From Streptomyces sp. CB02959 (lineage in GTDB: Bacteria; Actinomycetota; Actinomycetes; Streptomycetales; Streptomycetaceae), in the NCBI RefSeq assembly GCF_002803155.1, contig NZ_NNBP01000032.1, positions 1 to 64,000 on the forward strand: 64,000 bases of DNA, written 5' to 3'. Under the pieces are notes generated by a model, which saw only the letters and a program-made list of their open reading frames with translations, was not told the DNA's origin and did not search any database. Below are positions 29,116 to 38,478 of this stretch, piece by piece (within the stretch, counting starts at the first letter, position 1; each line of letters starts with the position of its first letter). The position numbers and the translations under genes are program-made.

Positions 29116-29955
29116 ATGGAAGCTGCCGTTGCCATCTTCGGGTTGCTCTTCGTGCTGTTCGTGGCCGCCGGGGTGTTCCTCACGGTGAAGGCCGCCCAGG
29201 CCGCCAAGCGCGGCGTGGACCGCAAGGTCGCCCAGGCCCGGCGGACGGTCGAGGACACCACCCTGCGGGCCCGGCAGTTCACCCAGCCCGGAGCCGCCGG
29301 CGAACTGGCGCAACTGCGGCTCTCGCTGCGCACGTCCATGCGGGCCACGCAGGAGATCCTGCGCTCCGCCGCCCCCGACGACGCTTCGCTCGCCGAGGCG
29401 GGCCGCCTCTTCGAGCGGCTCAGCGCGCACGGCCGGGAACTCGACGAGGACCTCCGCCGCCTGGAGCGCGAGCCGAACAAGGCCACCGTCGCGGCCCACC
29501 TCCCTGAGCTCCGGGAGCGCCTGGAGCGGATCACGCACTCCGCGGAGTCGCTGCGCTGGGCCGCCCGAGACCGGGCCCGCAAGTTCGCCGACGACGACCT
29601 GGCGGCCCTGAGCGACCAGATCGACGTGGAGGCGGGGGCCCTGCGGCACTGGTCGGATGACACGGCCGGATGGGAGCGGCGGCAGGGTATGGATGGGGGG
29701 TCGTCGTCCGGGGGGTCGTCCGGGGGTGGGGCTGGTTCCGGTTCCCGGTCGGGTGCTGATGCCGGGGTGGTGGGCGGTGCCGGTACCGGGGCCGATGCCG
29801 GCTCGGGGCATGGGGGCAAGGGGTATTCCTGGGGGCCGGCGGAGGAAGAGGCCCCGGCGATCACTGCGCGGGATGCGCGTACCCAGCCGACGTACCCGTG
29901 GGAGAAGACACCGGAACGGGAGACGTCCCGCCGAGCGGAAGGCGGGGCGGTATAG
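29116..29955 (+). CDS. Membrane-anchored helical protein
   Basis: 279 residues, ATG. One N-terminal transmembrane span (about 4-24) is followed by a long charged helical region (about 30-190) rich in Arg, Glu, Leu and Ala, probably coiled-coil, then a Gly/Ser-rich linker and a short acidic tail. It has no enzymatic motif. The orientation suggests a cytoplasmic or extracytoplasmic coil anchored at the membrane. Function unknown; coding is clear from GC bias and length. Confidence 0.75.
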   Translation: MEAAVAIFGLLFVLFVAAGVFLTVKAAQAAKRGVDRKVAQARRTVEDTTLRARQFTQPGAAGELAQLRLSLRTSMRATQEILRSAAPDDASLAEAGRLFERLSAHGRELDEDLRRLEREPNKATVAAHLPELRERLERITHSAESLRWAARDRARKFADDDLAALSDQIDVEAGALRHWSDDTAGWERRQGMDGGSSSGGSSGGGAGSGSRSGADAGVVGGAGTGADAGSGHGGKGYSWGPAEEEAPAITARDARTQPTYPWEKTPERETSRRAEGGAV

Positions 29956-30262
29956 CGGGGTAGGCGGGGGTGCTGCTCTGCGGTGTGGGGTGGGGGCGGT
30001 GGCGGTGGGCGGGCGCGGGGGGGGGAAGGCCCCAAGAGCGACCGCGTCCCGGGAGGGAAGCCTTGAGGGCAGGCCCCCGTGCCCGCGGCCCGGTGGTCGC
30101 CGGCAGCCGACCGCCGTGCGTGCGCGCCCCCTGCGCCCCTGCATCCCCGCGCGTCCTTTCGTTCGCCGATAGGCCGTGACCTGGGCGGACTTGGCATAGC
30201 CTTGGCGAAACCTGGAAGATCTTGGGGAGGGGCCCGCACTGTCGGGCGCCTGCGTCCCCGGA

Positions 30263-30268
30263 TAACCT
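30263..30268 (+). promoter_or_regulatory. -10 box of leaderless DegV-gene transcript
   Basis: TAACCT lies 7 nt upstream of the ATG at 30276. The 320-bp gap 29956-30275 is G-rich and holds nothing else I can support. Confidence 0.5.
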
Positions 30269-30275
30269 CCCAGTC

Positions 30276-31121
30276 ATGTCCCGCCATGTCGCGATCGTCA
30301 CCGATTCCACGGCCTACCTGCCGCGGACCGCTGTCGAACGTCACCGCATCACGGCCGTACCGCTGACCGTCGTCCTGGGGGACCAGGCCCTCGAAGAGGG
30401 CACCGAGATCTCTGCGAGATCCGTCGCTCAGGCGCTCCAGAAGCGTCGGGCCGTGACGACTTCGCGGCCGAGCCCCGCCACGTTCGCGGACACCTACCGC
30501 GCCATCGCGGCGGCCGGGGCGAGCGGCATCGTTTCTCTTCACCTCTCGTCGGAGTTCTCCGGCACCTACGACGCGGCGGTGCTGGCGGCGAAGGACGCCC
30601 CGGTTCCGGTACGGGTCGTGGACACCGGGATGGTCGCGATGGCCCTCGGGTTCTGCGCCTTGGCCGCGGCGGAGGCGGTGGAGGCCGGCGGGGACATGGA
30701 TGACGCGGTGGCCGCCGCGGAGAAGCGCGCGTCGGGCACCTCCGCCTACTTCTACGTCGACACCCTCGACTACCTGCGGCGCGGCGGCCGGATCGGCGCG
30801 GCGCAGGCACTTCTCGGCTCGGCGCTCGCCGTGAAGCCGATCCTCCAACTCGCCGACGGACGCATCGAACTGCTGGAGAAGGTCCGTACGGCCTCCAAGG
30901 CCATCGCACGCCTGGAGGAGATCGCCGCGGAGCGGGCGGGGGAGGGCCAGGTCGACATCGCGGTCCACCACCTCGCGGCGGCGGAGCGGGCGGAGGCGTT
31001 GGCCCAGCGCCTCCGGGAGCGGGTGCCGGGGTTGAACGAGTTGCTCGTGAGCGAGGTCGGTGCGGTGATCGGCGCGCACACCGGGCCGGGGTTGCTGGGG
31101 GCTGTGGTCTCGCCGCGGTGA
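30276..31121 (+). CDS. DegV family fatty-acid-binding protein
   Basis: 281 residues. DegV proteins bind a fatty acid and, as FakB subunits, present it to a FakA kinase. Signatures: VAIVTDSTAYLP at the N-terminus, TSRPSPATFADTY, IVSLHLSSEFSGTYDAAVLA and RVVDTGMVAMALGF, then YFYVDTLDYLRRGGRIGAAQA, and a C-terminal EVGAVIGAHTGPG. The ATG at 30276 is leaderless-like; an upstream extension is excluded by the -10 box. Whether a FakA partner exists cannot be seen here. Confidence 0.93.
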   Translation: MSRHVAIVTDSTAYLPRTAVERHRITAVPLTVVLGDQALEEGTEISARSVAQALQKRRAVTTSRPSPATFADTYRAIAAAGASGIVSLHLSSEFSGTYDAAVLAAKDAPVPVRVVDTGMVAMALGFCALAAAEAVEAGGDMDDAVAAAEKRASGTSAYFYVDTLDYLRRGGRIGAAQALLGSALAVKPILQLADGRIELLEKVRTASKAIARLEEIAAERAGEGQVDIAVHHLAAAERAEALAQRLRERVPGLNELLVSEVGAVIGAHTGPGLLGAVVSPR

Positions 31122-31301
31122 GGGCGCCTTGGGCAGCTTGGATGTCGGGGGTGTCCCGGACGTCGAGGGTGCCGTGGAAGTCGAGGGCGCCTTGGACGTC
31201 GAGGCGTCTTGGGCATAGATGCGATGCCTGAGTGACGCCTGTGCGGTGGGTGTTTTGTCTGTGGCGTCTGTTCACTCGGGGTGTCCGTGTGGGTGAGGGA
31301 G

Positions 31302-31328
31302 TTATCCACAACTCCCCACTTATCCACG
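31302..31328 (+). promoter_or_regulatory. Two DnaA-box-like sites before comEA
   Basis: TTATCCACA (31302-31310) and TTATCCACG (31320-31328) are in direct orientation, 18 bp apart start to start, 52-78 nt upstream of the comEA start. The first matches the classical DnaA box. Both may be chance, but two so close in GC-rich DNA is notable. Confidence 0.4.
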
Positions 31329-31366
31329 GGATTTGACGCAGATCGGCAGGATCTGCGCGAGGTGCT

Positions 31367-31372
31367 TACCGT
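31367..31372 (+). promoter_or_regulatory. -10 box of leaderless comEA transcript
   Basis: TACCGT sits 7 nt upstream of the comEA ATG; there is no ribosome binding site. Confidence 0.45.
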
Positions 31373-31379
31373 CAGGGCT

Positions 31380-32828
31380 ATGAGCACTTTTCGAACGGCT
31401 TTCTCGCCGAATGCAGCGTCAGTATCTGTGTCCGTTTCCGCGCCGGAGTCATCGGCCGGACCGCCCTTCCCGTCCGCCGTTTCCTCGACCTCCGTTGTGC
31501 CGTCCGCGCGATGGGGGAGGCGGGAGCGGGAGCGAGTGCGGGAGTGGAAACGCGAGCGGATGCGGGCGCGGGCCGCGGTGATCTTCGGTAGCGATTCGAA
31601 GGGCGGTATGGGGGCGGAGGTGAGGGCGGGGGCGGTGAGTGGTTCCGGCGCGGGGAGAGGCGTTCGTACGGGGAGGGGTACCGGCGTGGGGAGAGACGTC
31701 GGTGCGGAGAGGGATGGCGATCCGGGTGCTGGAGTGGGAGTGCTCGGGGGTGGTGTTGAGGGGATCGGTGCGGACGGGGGCGGGGCGGGCGGGGCGGGTC
31801 CCGGGGCTGGCGGTGTGGGCGGCCCAGTTGAACTGAGGGCGTCGGGCCTTTCGAGCGCGTTGAGTCCTCCGAGTCCTCCGAGTTCTTCGAGTCCTTCGAG
31901 CGCTTCGATTCCTTCGAACGATTCGAGAGCTTCGAGTGCGTTGGAGGGCCCGGGGGCTTCGGATGGTCCGGGCGGTGGTCGTGGTCCGTTCGATGCGGGG
32001 GACACGCCGTCGTACGCGCACCGTGGGCCGCCGCCTCGTGCACATGATCCGTCGGGTGTGCGTCGGCTGGGGCGTTGGTGGCCGGCGGTGCGTGAACGGC
32101 TGCCGTTATGGCTGCAGTTACGGTGCGGCACGGATCCGAAGGCGTTGGCCGCATTGGCCTTGATGCTGCTGGTGGGCGTGGGCTTCGCCGTCCAGCACTT
32201 CTGGGCGGCGCGTCCGGAGCCGGTGCGTGCGCCGGATGCCGAGCGGGCGGTTGTGGCGCCCGGCCCCGGTGCCCGCTCGCCGGCCGCGCCGTGGTCGTCG
32301 GCGCATGCCTCACCCCAAGGCTCGGCAGCGGGTGGACCGCCGGGGGGCGCGGGCCGGATGGTGGTCGTGGACGTTACGGGTAAGGTCCGGCGACCTGGGA
32401 TTCACCGGCTGCCCGCGGGGGCGAGGGTGACCGATGCCTTGGAGGCGGCGGGCGGGGTGTCGCGTGGGGCGGACCTCCGTGGCTTGAACCGGGCGCGGCT
32501 GCTGACCGACGGTGAACAAATCGTGGTCGGTGAGGAGGGCGCCGGCGCCGCGGCTGGCCAGGGCAGTGGTGGGCAGACTGGGGCCGGTGGTGCGGGAGGT
32601 GCGGGAGCGGGCAGTGGGGCGCCGGGCTTGGGGAGCGGTCCGCTGAGCCTCAGTACGGCGACGGAGCAGCAGCTCGATGCCCTCCCTGGGGTGGGCCCGG
32701 TCCTGGCACGTCACATCATCGAATTCCGTACGCAGCATGGCGGGTTCACCTCGGTGGATCAGCTTCGGAGGGTGACCGGAATCGGTGAGCGTCGGCTCGC
32801 CGACCTGCGCCCCTTGGTGGCGCCATGA
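31380..32828 (+). CDS. comEA: ComEA family DNA-binding protein with SLBB domain
   Basis: 482 residues. A very long N-terminal low-complexity region (to about 250; Gly, Ser and Pro runs) precedes one transmembrane span (about 255-275), an SLBB domain (about 325-382; VVVDVTGKVRRPGIHRLPAG) and a C-terminal double helix-hairpin-helix (LDALPGVGPVLARHIIEFR...LRRVTGIGERRLADLRPL), the DNA-binding part of competence protein ComEA. The stop codon overlaps the comEC start (ATGA). The N-terminal part is longer than in typical ComEA and has a skewed base use. Confidence 0.9.
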   Translation: MSTFRTAFSPNAASVSVSVSAPESSAGPPFPSAVSSTSVVPSARWGRRERERVREWKRERMRARAAVIFGSDSKGGMGAEVRAGAVSGSGAGRGVRTGRGTGVGRDVGAERDGDPGAGVGVLGGGVEGIGADGGGAGGAGPGAGGVGGPVELRASGLSSALSPPSPPSSSSPSSASIPSNDSRASSALEGPGASDGPGGGRGPFDAGDTPSYAHRGPPPRAHDPSGVRRLGRWWPAVRERLPLWLQLRCGTDPKALAALALMLLVGVGFAVQHFWAARPEPVRAPDAERAVVAPGPGARSPAAPWSSAHASPQGSAAGGPPGGAGRMVVVDVTGKVRRPGIHRLPAGARVTDALEAAGGVSRGADLRGLNRARLLTDGEQIVVGEEGAGAAAGQGSGGQTGAGGAGGAGAGSGAPGLGSGPLSLSTATEQQLDALPGVGPVLARHIIEFRTQHGGFTSVDQLRRVTGIGERRLADLRPLVAP

Positions 32829-34984
32829 CGTCGGCGGGGGAGGGGGAGAGCTCGGCCCGTGGGGCTGTGACCCGTGGCGTCGTGGCACATGGAGCTGCGG
32901 CGCGTGGGGCTGTGACCTCGGCGGATGGTGGGACGACGGGAGGCGCCGCGGACGAGGGCCGGAAGGGCGCGTCATCCGGCACGGCGGAGGCCCGTCCGGA
33001 GGGGCTCGCTGACCTGCGGCTGGTCGGGCCTGCTCTGGCGGCATGGGCGGCGGCAGCGATCGCCCTGGGGGCGCCGGGGGGTGCGGTGGCCATCGGCTGT
33101 GCGGTGGCCGGGGTGGTCGCGGCACTCGCGCTGTGGCGGGCCCGGACGGTTGCGTCTGGGCACGGCGGCCGGTCCGCGCGGGAACGGGGCCTGGCGCGCG
33201 GCCGGTCCGCCGGAGCACTTGTGGCGCTGGCGGCGGTGTTGCTCTGCGCCGCGGCGGGGGCCGCGTCCGCCGCGCTGCACGCCGCGGACGTACGGCGCGG
33301 GCCGCTGCCCGGCTGGGCCCAGCGGTATGCACAGCTCACGGTGGACCTGGAGGTGACCGACGATCCCCGGATGACCCGGCCCAAGGTGCGCGGCTCACAA
33401 CGGACGCCGCCGGCACTGGTGTTCACCGCCGACGCCGTCCGCGTCACAGCACCGGACGGCACGGCCACCGCCGTCCACACCCCTGTGCTGGCTGTGGTGC
33501 AGCAGCGCGAAGCGGAGGGCGCGAAAGACGCAGGTGATGCAGGCGATGAGGGAAATGCAGGTGATGAGGAAGGTGTGGGTGATGCCGGTGATGTGAGGGG
33601 AGCGCGGCCGGGGCGGCGGGCCGACAGAGGGCAGGGAGGGTTGTCGCCGGAGTGGCGGGGGCTGCTGCCGTCGACCCGTATCCGGGTCGTGGCGCGTGCC
33701 GCACCGCCGCTGCCGGCGGCGGACCGGACGGCCGCGGTGCTGCGGGTCACCGCTGAGGGGCCGCCGTCCGAGGTGGGGCCGCCGTCCGCCCTCCAACGGC
33801 TGGCCGGGAGCCTGCGCGCCGGACTGCGTGAGGCGACCGACGGGCTGAGCCCGGACGCGCGTGCGCTACTGCCGGGCCTCGTCGTAGGTGACACCTCGCG
33901 GGTGCCGCCGGATCTCGACGACGCCTTCAGCACCACCGACCTGACGCACCTGCTGGCCGTCTCCGGCAGCAATCTGACCATCGTGCTCGCCCTGCTGATC
34001 GGCCCACCACACCTAGCCGGCCGGGCCGAGCGTCGGGGACTGGCACGGCATCTGGGGCTTTCGCTGCGAGGCACCGCCCTGGCCGGTGGAGTGCTCGCGC
34101 TCGGCTTCGTCGTCGTGTGCCGTCCGGACCCGAGCGTGTTGCGGGCCGCCGCCTGCGGACTGATCACGTTGCTCGCCATCGGCACCGGGCGCCGCCGCTC
34201 ACTGCTCCCCGCGCTCGCCACCGCCGTGCTGCTGCTGGTCCTCTACGACCCCTGGCTCGCCCGGAGGTACGGCTTCCTGCTGTCCGTCCTGGCGACCGGT
34301 GCGCTGCTGCTGCTCGCCCCGCGCTGGAGCGCTGCCCTGCAACGTCGCCGGGTGCCGCCCCGGCTCGCCGAGGTGATCGCCGCCGCGGCCGCCGCCCAGG
34401 CGGTCTGTGCACCCGTCGTCGCGGTGCTCGCCGCGCGGGTGGGACTGGTCGGCGTGCCCTGCAACCTGCTCGCCGAACTGGCTGTGGCCCCCGCGACGAT
34501 CCTGGGCTTCGCGGCGCTCGCCGCCGCCCCCGTCGCCCTACCGGTCGCCAAGGCACTCGCGTGGTGCGCGGGTTGGCCGGTCGAGTGGATCGCCGGTGTC
34601 GCCCGTACGGGGGCGGAGTTGCCGGGTGCGGAGGTCGGCTGGCCCGGCGGCTGGGTGGGCGGGCTGCTGCTCGCCGCCGCCACCGTGGTGCTGCTGGCGG
34701 TCGGCCGCCGGGCGTTGCGGCGCCGGTGGCTGTGCGTGCTGTGCGCGTTGGCCCTGGTGCTGGCGGTGTGCCGGCCCGCGCCGCTGACCCGTGTGCTGAC
34801 GGGCTGGCCGCCACCGGACTGGCGGGTCGTGGCCTGCGATGTGGGCCAGGGGGACGGACTGGTGCTGGCGGCCGGTGACGGTACGGCGCTGGTGGTGGAC
34901 ACCGGGCCCGAGCCCCGCGCCATCGACCACTGCCTGACCGGACTGGGCGTCCACCGGATCCCGCTCCTCCTCCTGACGCATTTT
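32825..34984 (+). pseudogene. comEC: comEC, 5' part (interrupted)
   Basis: DNA-uptake channel ComEC, split by a mobile element. This part encodes the N-terminal region, the Competence domain (ALLPGLVVGDTSRVPPDLDDAF and LLAVSGSNLTIVLALL) with about ten spans, and the beginning of the C-terminal metallo-beta-lactamase domain (CDVGQGDGLVLAAG, VVDTGPEP). The reading frame runs into the element after LLLLTHF and ends 10 codons later at 35012-35014, inside the element's left palindrome. It overlaps the comEA stop by ATGA. The missing 3' part is at 44000-44801. Confidence 0.93.
34979..34984 (+). repeat. Core repeat, left junction
   Basis: CATTTT here (His-Phe codons of comEC) recurs at 43994-43999 at the right junction. 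Joining the two copies restores the comEC reading frame and its HFHADH motif. Confidence 0.75.
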
Positions 34985-35004
34985 TTCTTTCCGCTGTTTC
35001 AATC

Positions 35005-35016
35005 TGTCTCATGAGA
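35005..35016 (+). repeat. Terminal palindrome, left
   Basis: TGTCTCATGAGA, with core TCTCATGAGA, lies 20 bp inside the left junction; the same 12-mer is at 43964-43975, 18 bp from the right junction. It supplies the stop codon of the truncated comEC. It is a likely recombinase-binding site. Confidence 0.65.
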
Positions 35017-35027
35017 TGTGTGGTTCA

Positions 35028-35055
35028 GTCTCGTTCCGTTGCGGTGGTACGAGAC
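35028..35055 (+). promoter_or_regulatory. Inverted repeat upstream of the first recombinase gene
   Basis: GTCTCGT (35028-35034) and ACGAGAC (35049-35055) form a 7-bp inverted repeat with a 14-nt spacer. It may be an accessory recombinase site or an operator for the recombinase operon. Confidence 0.4.
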
Positions 35056-35101
35056 ACGCGAGCCACGGGAGTTCGTCTCGGGCGCTTGGGGAGGAGCGAG
35101 G

Positions 35102-36565
35102 GTGGATCTTGCCTTCGTGCAGTCCAGGAGACTGGAGAGGTTCCTGGACAGTGAGGTCATCTCCGCGGGGGCGGTGGCTGCTCTGCTCGAGCGGCGCGGT
35201 GTGCTCGACGGGACGCCGGTGTTCCTCGACGAGGAGACGCAGATGCCGGTGCCGGCGCTGTGTGAGTACGGCCGGTATCTGTCGACGTCGTTGTTGGATG
35301 AGGGCACGCTGAAGGACTACGGGCGGGCGGTCGGCAGAGCGGACAACTACCTGGCGGAGCTGGAAAGTGATGTCCTGTCGGCGAGTGAGTCCGACCTCGT
35401 TGCCTACCGCAGCTTTCGGACTCAGCGGCAGAAGAAGCCGATCGGCTGGCATGCGTGGAGCAAGGACTCGCTCGTCCTGGACGATCTCTACGGCTTCCTG
35501 GTCGACCGCAAGATCCTGTCGCAGCGGCCGGTCCGGGTGGCGGCGCGGGGACGCAACCCGCTGGCGCCACGCGTCCGGGTCGGCATGGACATCCGACACC
35601 TTACCTTCGAGCAGTACCGTTATTTCCGCGACGTGGGCCTGGGCGGACAGCTGCCAGACGCCCGGGTGGACCCGGCCTTCCGTGGGTGGTCGCCGCTACG
35701 CAACCGGGCGGGCTCGGATATCGCCCTGGGGTCGGGAGGACGGTGGCGGGAGTGGTCGACGGTGCTGCTTCCTGAGATCGGGCTCTGGCCGGGAATGCCA
35801 GGTGGGGCCGCCGAGTACACGGTCCAGGCCTGCGCGAAGTACGGCAAAGCCCGCACCGTCTATGTCCCCGAGGACGCCGTCGCTTCCGCCGATCTGTTCT
35901 GCCTGCTGGAGAGACCAGACATCGTCCGCCGGGCGGCCCGGACCCTGGAGCGCAAGGCCCGTGACTTGTTCGTGGTCGGCGAGGTCGACGTCGCCGGAGG
36001 CCGGGTGCGGGGCGTCTTGGACGGTGTCGTGCGCGAGTACGAGATGTCCGCCATGGACGCCAAGCTGCGGCGGATCACCGTCTACGAGGGCGAGTTCGGC
36101 CTGGAGGCACTGACCTTGTTCGTCTGTCGCGGCGGCCTCATGCCGGGGGCGGATGCCTGGAAGGGCTACCGCCACCGGGCCTGGACGCGCATGACGGATC
36201 TCGCTGACCGAACCACGCCGCTCCTGCCACCTCGGCGCTGGAGATGGCACGACCTGAGACATACATACGCTTTGCGGCTTTTGACCTATCTGGAGAACCT
36301 CATGGATGGCGAGGAGCCGGACCTGCAGGCCCGCCGTTGTCGGCACCGTTCGTACTTGACCGGGCATATCCGACACAACCCGCTGCTGATCGTCAGCCGC
36401 AGGCTCGGTCACTCGAGCCCAGAAACCACCTACGAGTACCTCCAGTACACGGACGACCTGATCAACGAGTTCGAGGCCGCGTTTGCCGGCTGGGTGGGCG
36501 ACGACGAGTCGACCTACGCTGAGATCGCCTCGCACGCCCTGTCCGGCACGAAGGGCGGCCGCTGA
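35102..36565 (+). CDS. Tyrosine recombinase 1 of the trio
   Basis: 487 residues. GTG at 35102 is chosen because GGGGAGGAG lies 6-7 nt upstream; a GTG at 35018 would overlap the terminal palindrome. The catalytic set appears complete: Arg in SGGRWREW (R214), a Lys strand GKARTVYVP, HDLR (H383, R386), His in RLGHSS (H437) and nucleophile Tyr in TTYEYLQY (probably Y446). It is the first gene of a coupled operon, its stop overlapping the next start (TGATG). Similar in organisation to TnpA of Tn554, or RitA. It presumably cuts and joins DNA at the core. Confidence 0.85.
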   Translation: MDLAFVQSRRLERFLDSEVISAGAVAALLERRGVLDGTPVFLDEETQMPVPALCEYGRYLSTSLLDEGTLKDYGRAVGRADNYLAELESDVLSASESDLVAYRSFRTQRQKKPIGWHAWSKDSLVLDDLYGFLVDRKILSQRPVRVAARGRNPLAPRVRVGMDIRHLTFEQYRYFRDVGLGGQLPDARVDPAFRGWSPLRNRAGSDIALGSGGRWREWSTVLLPEIGLWPGMPGGAAEYTVQACAKYGKARTVYVPEDAVASADLFCLLERPDIVRRAARTLERKARDLFVVGEVDVAGGRVRGVLDGVVREYEMSAMDAKLRRITVYEGEFGLEALTLFVCRGGLMPGADAWKGYRHRAWTRMTDLADRTTPLLPPRRWRWHDLRHTYALRLLTYLENLMDGEEPDLQARRCRHRSYLTGHIRHNPLLIVSRRLGHSSPETTYEYLQYTDDLINEFEAAFAGWVGDDESTYAEIASHALSGTKGGR

Positions 36566-38478
36566 TGCAGAGGCGTAAATCGGGTCGGACCCGGCAGGAG
36601 CGTGAACGGTTTCTGGCGGCTCTCGCTAACCCGGTGCCCCCGGGAGGCGTCGGCCCACGGGTGGTCATGGGGAAGGACCGGCTCCTCGCCGTCGACCCTG
36701 TGAGATACCGCTGCTCGCAGCTTGCCGCTCAGTTGGCTGACGAATGGGTCGAGTATGTGGCAGCCACTGGCGTCACCGCGCACGCCCAGGTCTATGACAC
36801 GGCCATTGACCGCTTCTGCCGACACGTGGATGAGCACCTCGGTGCCCGCGCGACGGGTGTATCTCTCGCGGCCAGTGGTCTCTTCGACTTGCTGGTGGGG
36901 TGGGAGCTGGCTCTGTCAGAGGGCTACGCCGAGGGGTCGATGAGGCCGCGGATGATCTCAAGTGCACTGCGGACCCTGATCGTCCGCAGAGACGATCACG
37001 CCGAGCGTTTGGTCGATGCAGATTTGGCCCGTCTGGCGCGTGGAACCGCGCTTATCGGCTGGGGTGAGACTACGGAGCGCGACGAGTTCAAGCGCAAGGA
37101 GAAGAGAGCCATCGTCCGCGCCGCCTGGCAGAGTGCCCACGACACCCGCAGGCGCCTGCGGGAGGGCTGGGATCTCGCTGAGCAAGGACGCCATCCCATG
37201 AGCGGCAGCTGGACCAGGATCCCGGACCTGCTCTGGGGGCTGTCCCGCGACGAGATCACACCGGATGACATTCGGGTGAACATGCCGCCGGTGCGGCAAT
37301 GGTCTCCGGAATTAAGGGACTTGGCAGTCGGGAAAGCGGGCTTCCTCCCGCAGTTCGCGCGGATCCAGCTCTGCCGATGGCTTTTCCGCCAGCTCTATCC
37401 GTTCACTCGAGAACTGCACGCCTTCCGCGTCCTGCTGATGGATGCGACCGGCTATGCCTCGGAGGAAGTGACCGGGTTCGGTGAGTCCGATGTGGAGTTC
37501 CTTCCGAAAGGTGTCCGCCTCACACTGCTCAAGAACCGCGCCGGGCTGCTGCGGCACCGGGCCTTCCGGGACAGGGGGGCCGCAGAGAGCGAGGGGCAAC
37601 TCACCGTGGACTGGCCGCGCCGTGAGGCCAGCGAGGTGGTCAGGCAGCTCTTGGCCGTCACGGCACGTGTCCGCGCGAAAGCCCCGCATGTGACCGACAC
37701 GCTTTTTGTCAGCGGATCAGTCCGGAACGGATTCGATCCCTATTTCGGCGCTTGGGCACCCGACGCTCGCGGCGGCTCGTTCGGCGAGTGGCTGGATGTG
37801 ATGGGCATCGAGGTTGAGGGCGACCGCCATATCGGGCGCATGCGCAAATCGGTCAAGGTCGAGAAGGCCATCGTCACCGAGGGGCGTGTCGACGCCGCCG
37901 CCGACGATCACACCGAGGAGACCTTCGCCAACCATTACGCCCAGGGCACCACGCTGCGGATCCTGTCCGGGCGGACGATCACCACGGCCCAGCAGCACTG
38001 GTTCGACAAGGCCCTGACCCGCGTTGACGGGCCGACCGCGGTCACGCCCGGCGCCGCCGGCGAGGTCGATCAGGGCCAGCTGATGAAGTCCGGTCTGTCC
38101 GCCGAAGAAGCCGAGGCCATCCTGACCGGCCAGCTCGATATGGGCGTCTCCCACTGCAAGAACCCCTACGAGTCTCCCTTCAGCCTGCCCGGCGAACTCT
38201 GCGCCGTCGCGCCACTGCGCTGTCTGGAATGCCGAAACGCCTGGATCCTCCCCTCCAACCTGCCGCAACTGCTGCTCTTCTATGACCACCTGAAGCACTT
38301 GCGTACACGGCTTACCCCGCAGATCTTCGCCCGGCTTTGGGGGCAGAGCTGGGTGAATCTGAAGGCAATCTTGGACGACCGCACGCCCGAGGAAGTCACC
38401 CAGGCGCGCAAGCACATCGCCGCTGGCGACGCCGTGCTTGATCTGCCCCTGAGCGCAAACACGGAGTTCGACGCATGA
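36565..38478 (+). CDS. Tyrosine recombinase 2 of the trio (apparently lacking Arg I)
   Basis: 637 residues. The C-terminal catalytic half shows HIGR (H422, R425, the H-x-x-R box), DDHTEE (H449) and NHYAQ (Y458). At the usual Arg I position the sequence reads DATGYASEEVTGF, with no arginine. A Lys strand (LTLLKNRAGLLRHRAF) is present. After the catalytic part comes a Cys cluster SHCKNPYESPF...LCAVAPLRCLECRNAW, a probable zinc-binding C-terminus. Overlaps both neighbours (TGATG and ATGA). Similar in organisation to TnpB of Tn554; it may be a structural partner. Confidence 0.8.
   Translation: MQRRKSGRTRQERERFLAALANPVPPGGVGPRVVMGKDRLLAVDPVRYRCSQLAAQLADEWVEYVAATGVTAHAQVYDTAIDRFCRHVDEHLGARATGVSLAASGLFDLLVGWELALSEGYAEGSMRPRMISSALRTLIVRRDDHAERLVDADLARLARGTALIGWGETTERDEFKRKEKRAIVRAAWQSAHDTRRRLREGWDLAEQGRHPMSGSWTRIPDLLWGLSRDEITPDDIRVNMPPVRQWSPELRDLAVGKAGFLPQFARIQLCRWLFRQLYPFTRELHAFRVLLMDATGYASEEVTGFGESDVEFLPKGVRLTLLKNRAGLLRHRAFRDRGAAESEGQLTVDWPRREASEVVRQLLAVTARVRAKAPHVTDTLFVSGSVRNGFDPYFGAWAPDARGGSFGEWLDVMGIEVEGDRHIGRMRKSVKVEKAIVTEGRVDAAADDHTEETFANHYAQGTTLRILSGRTITTAQQHWFDKALTRVDGPTAVTPGAAGEVDQGQLMKSGLSAEEAEAILTGQLDMGVSHCKNPYESPFSLPGELCAVAPLRCLECRNAWILPSNLPQLLLFYDHLKHLRTRLTPQIFARLWGQSWVNLKAILDDRTPEEVTQARKHIAAGDAVLDLPLSANTEFDA

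Noticed and set aside
35018..35101. Earlier GTG start for recombinase 1
   Set aside because: It overlaps the terminal palindrome and lacks an RBS, while GTG 35102 has a strong one.
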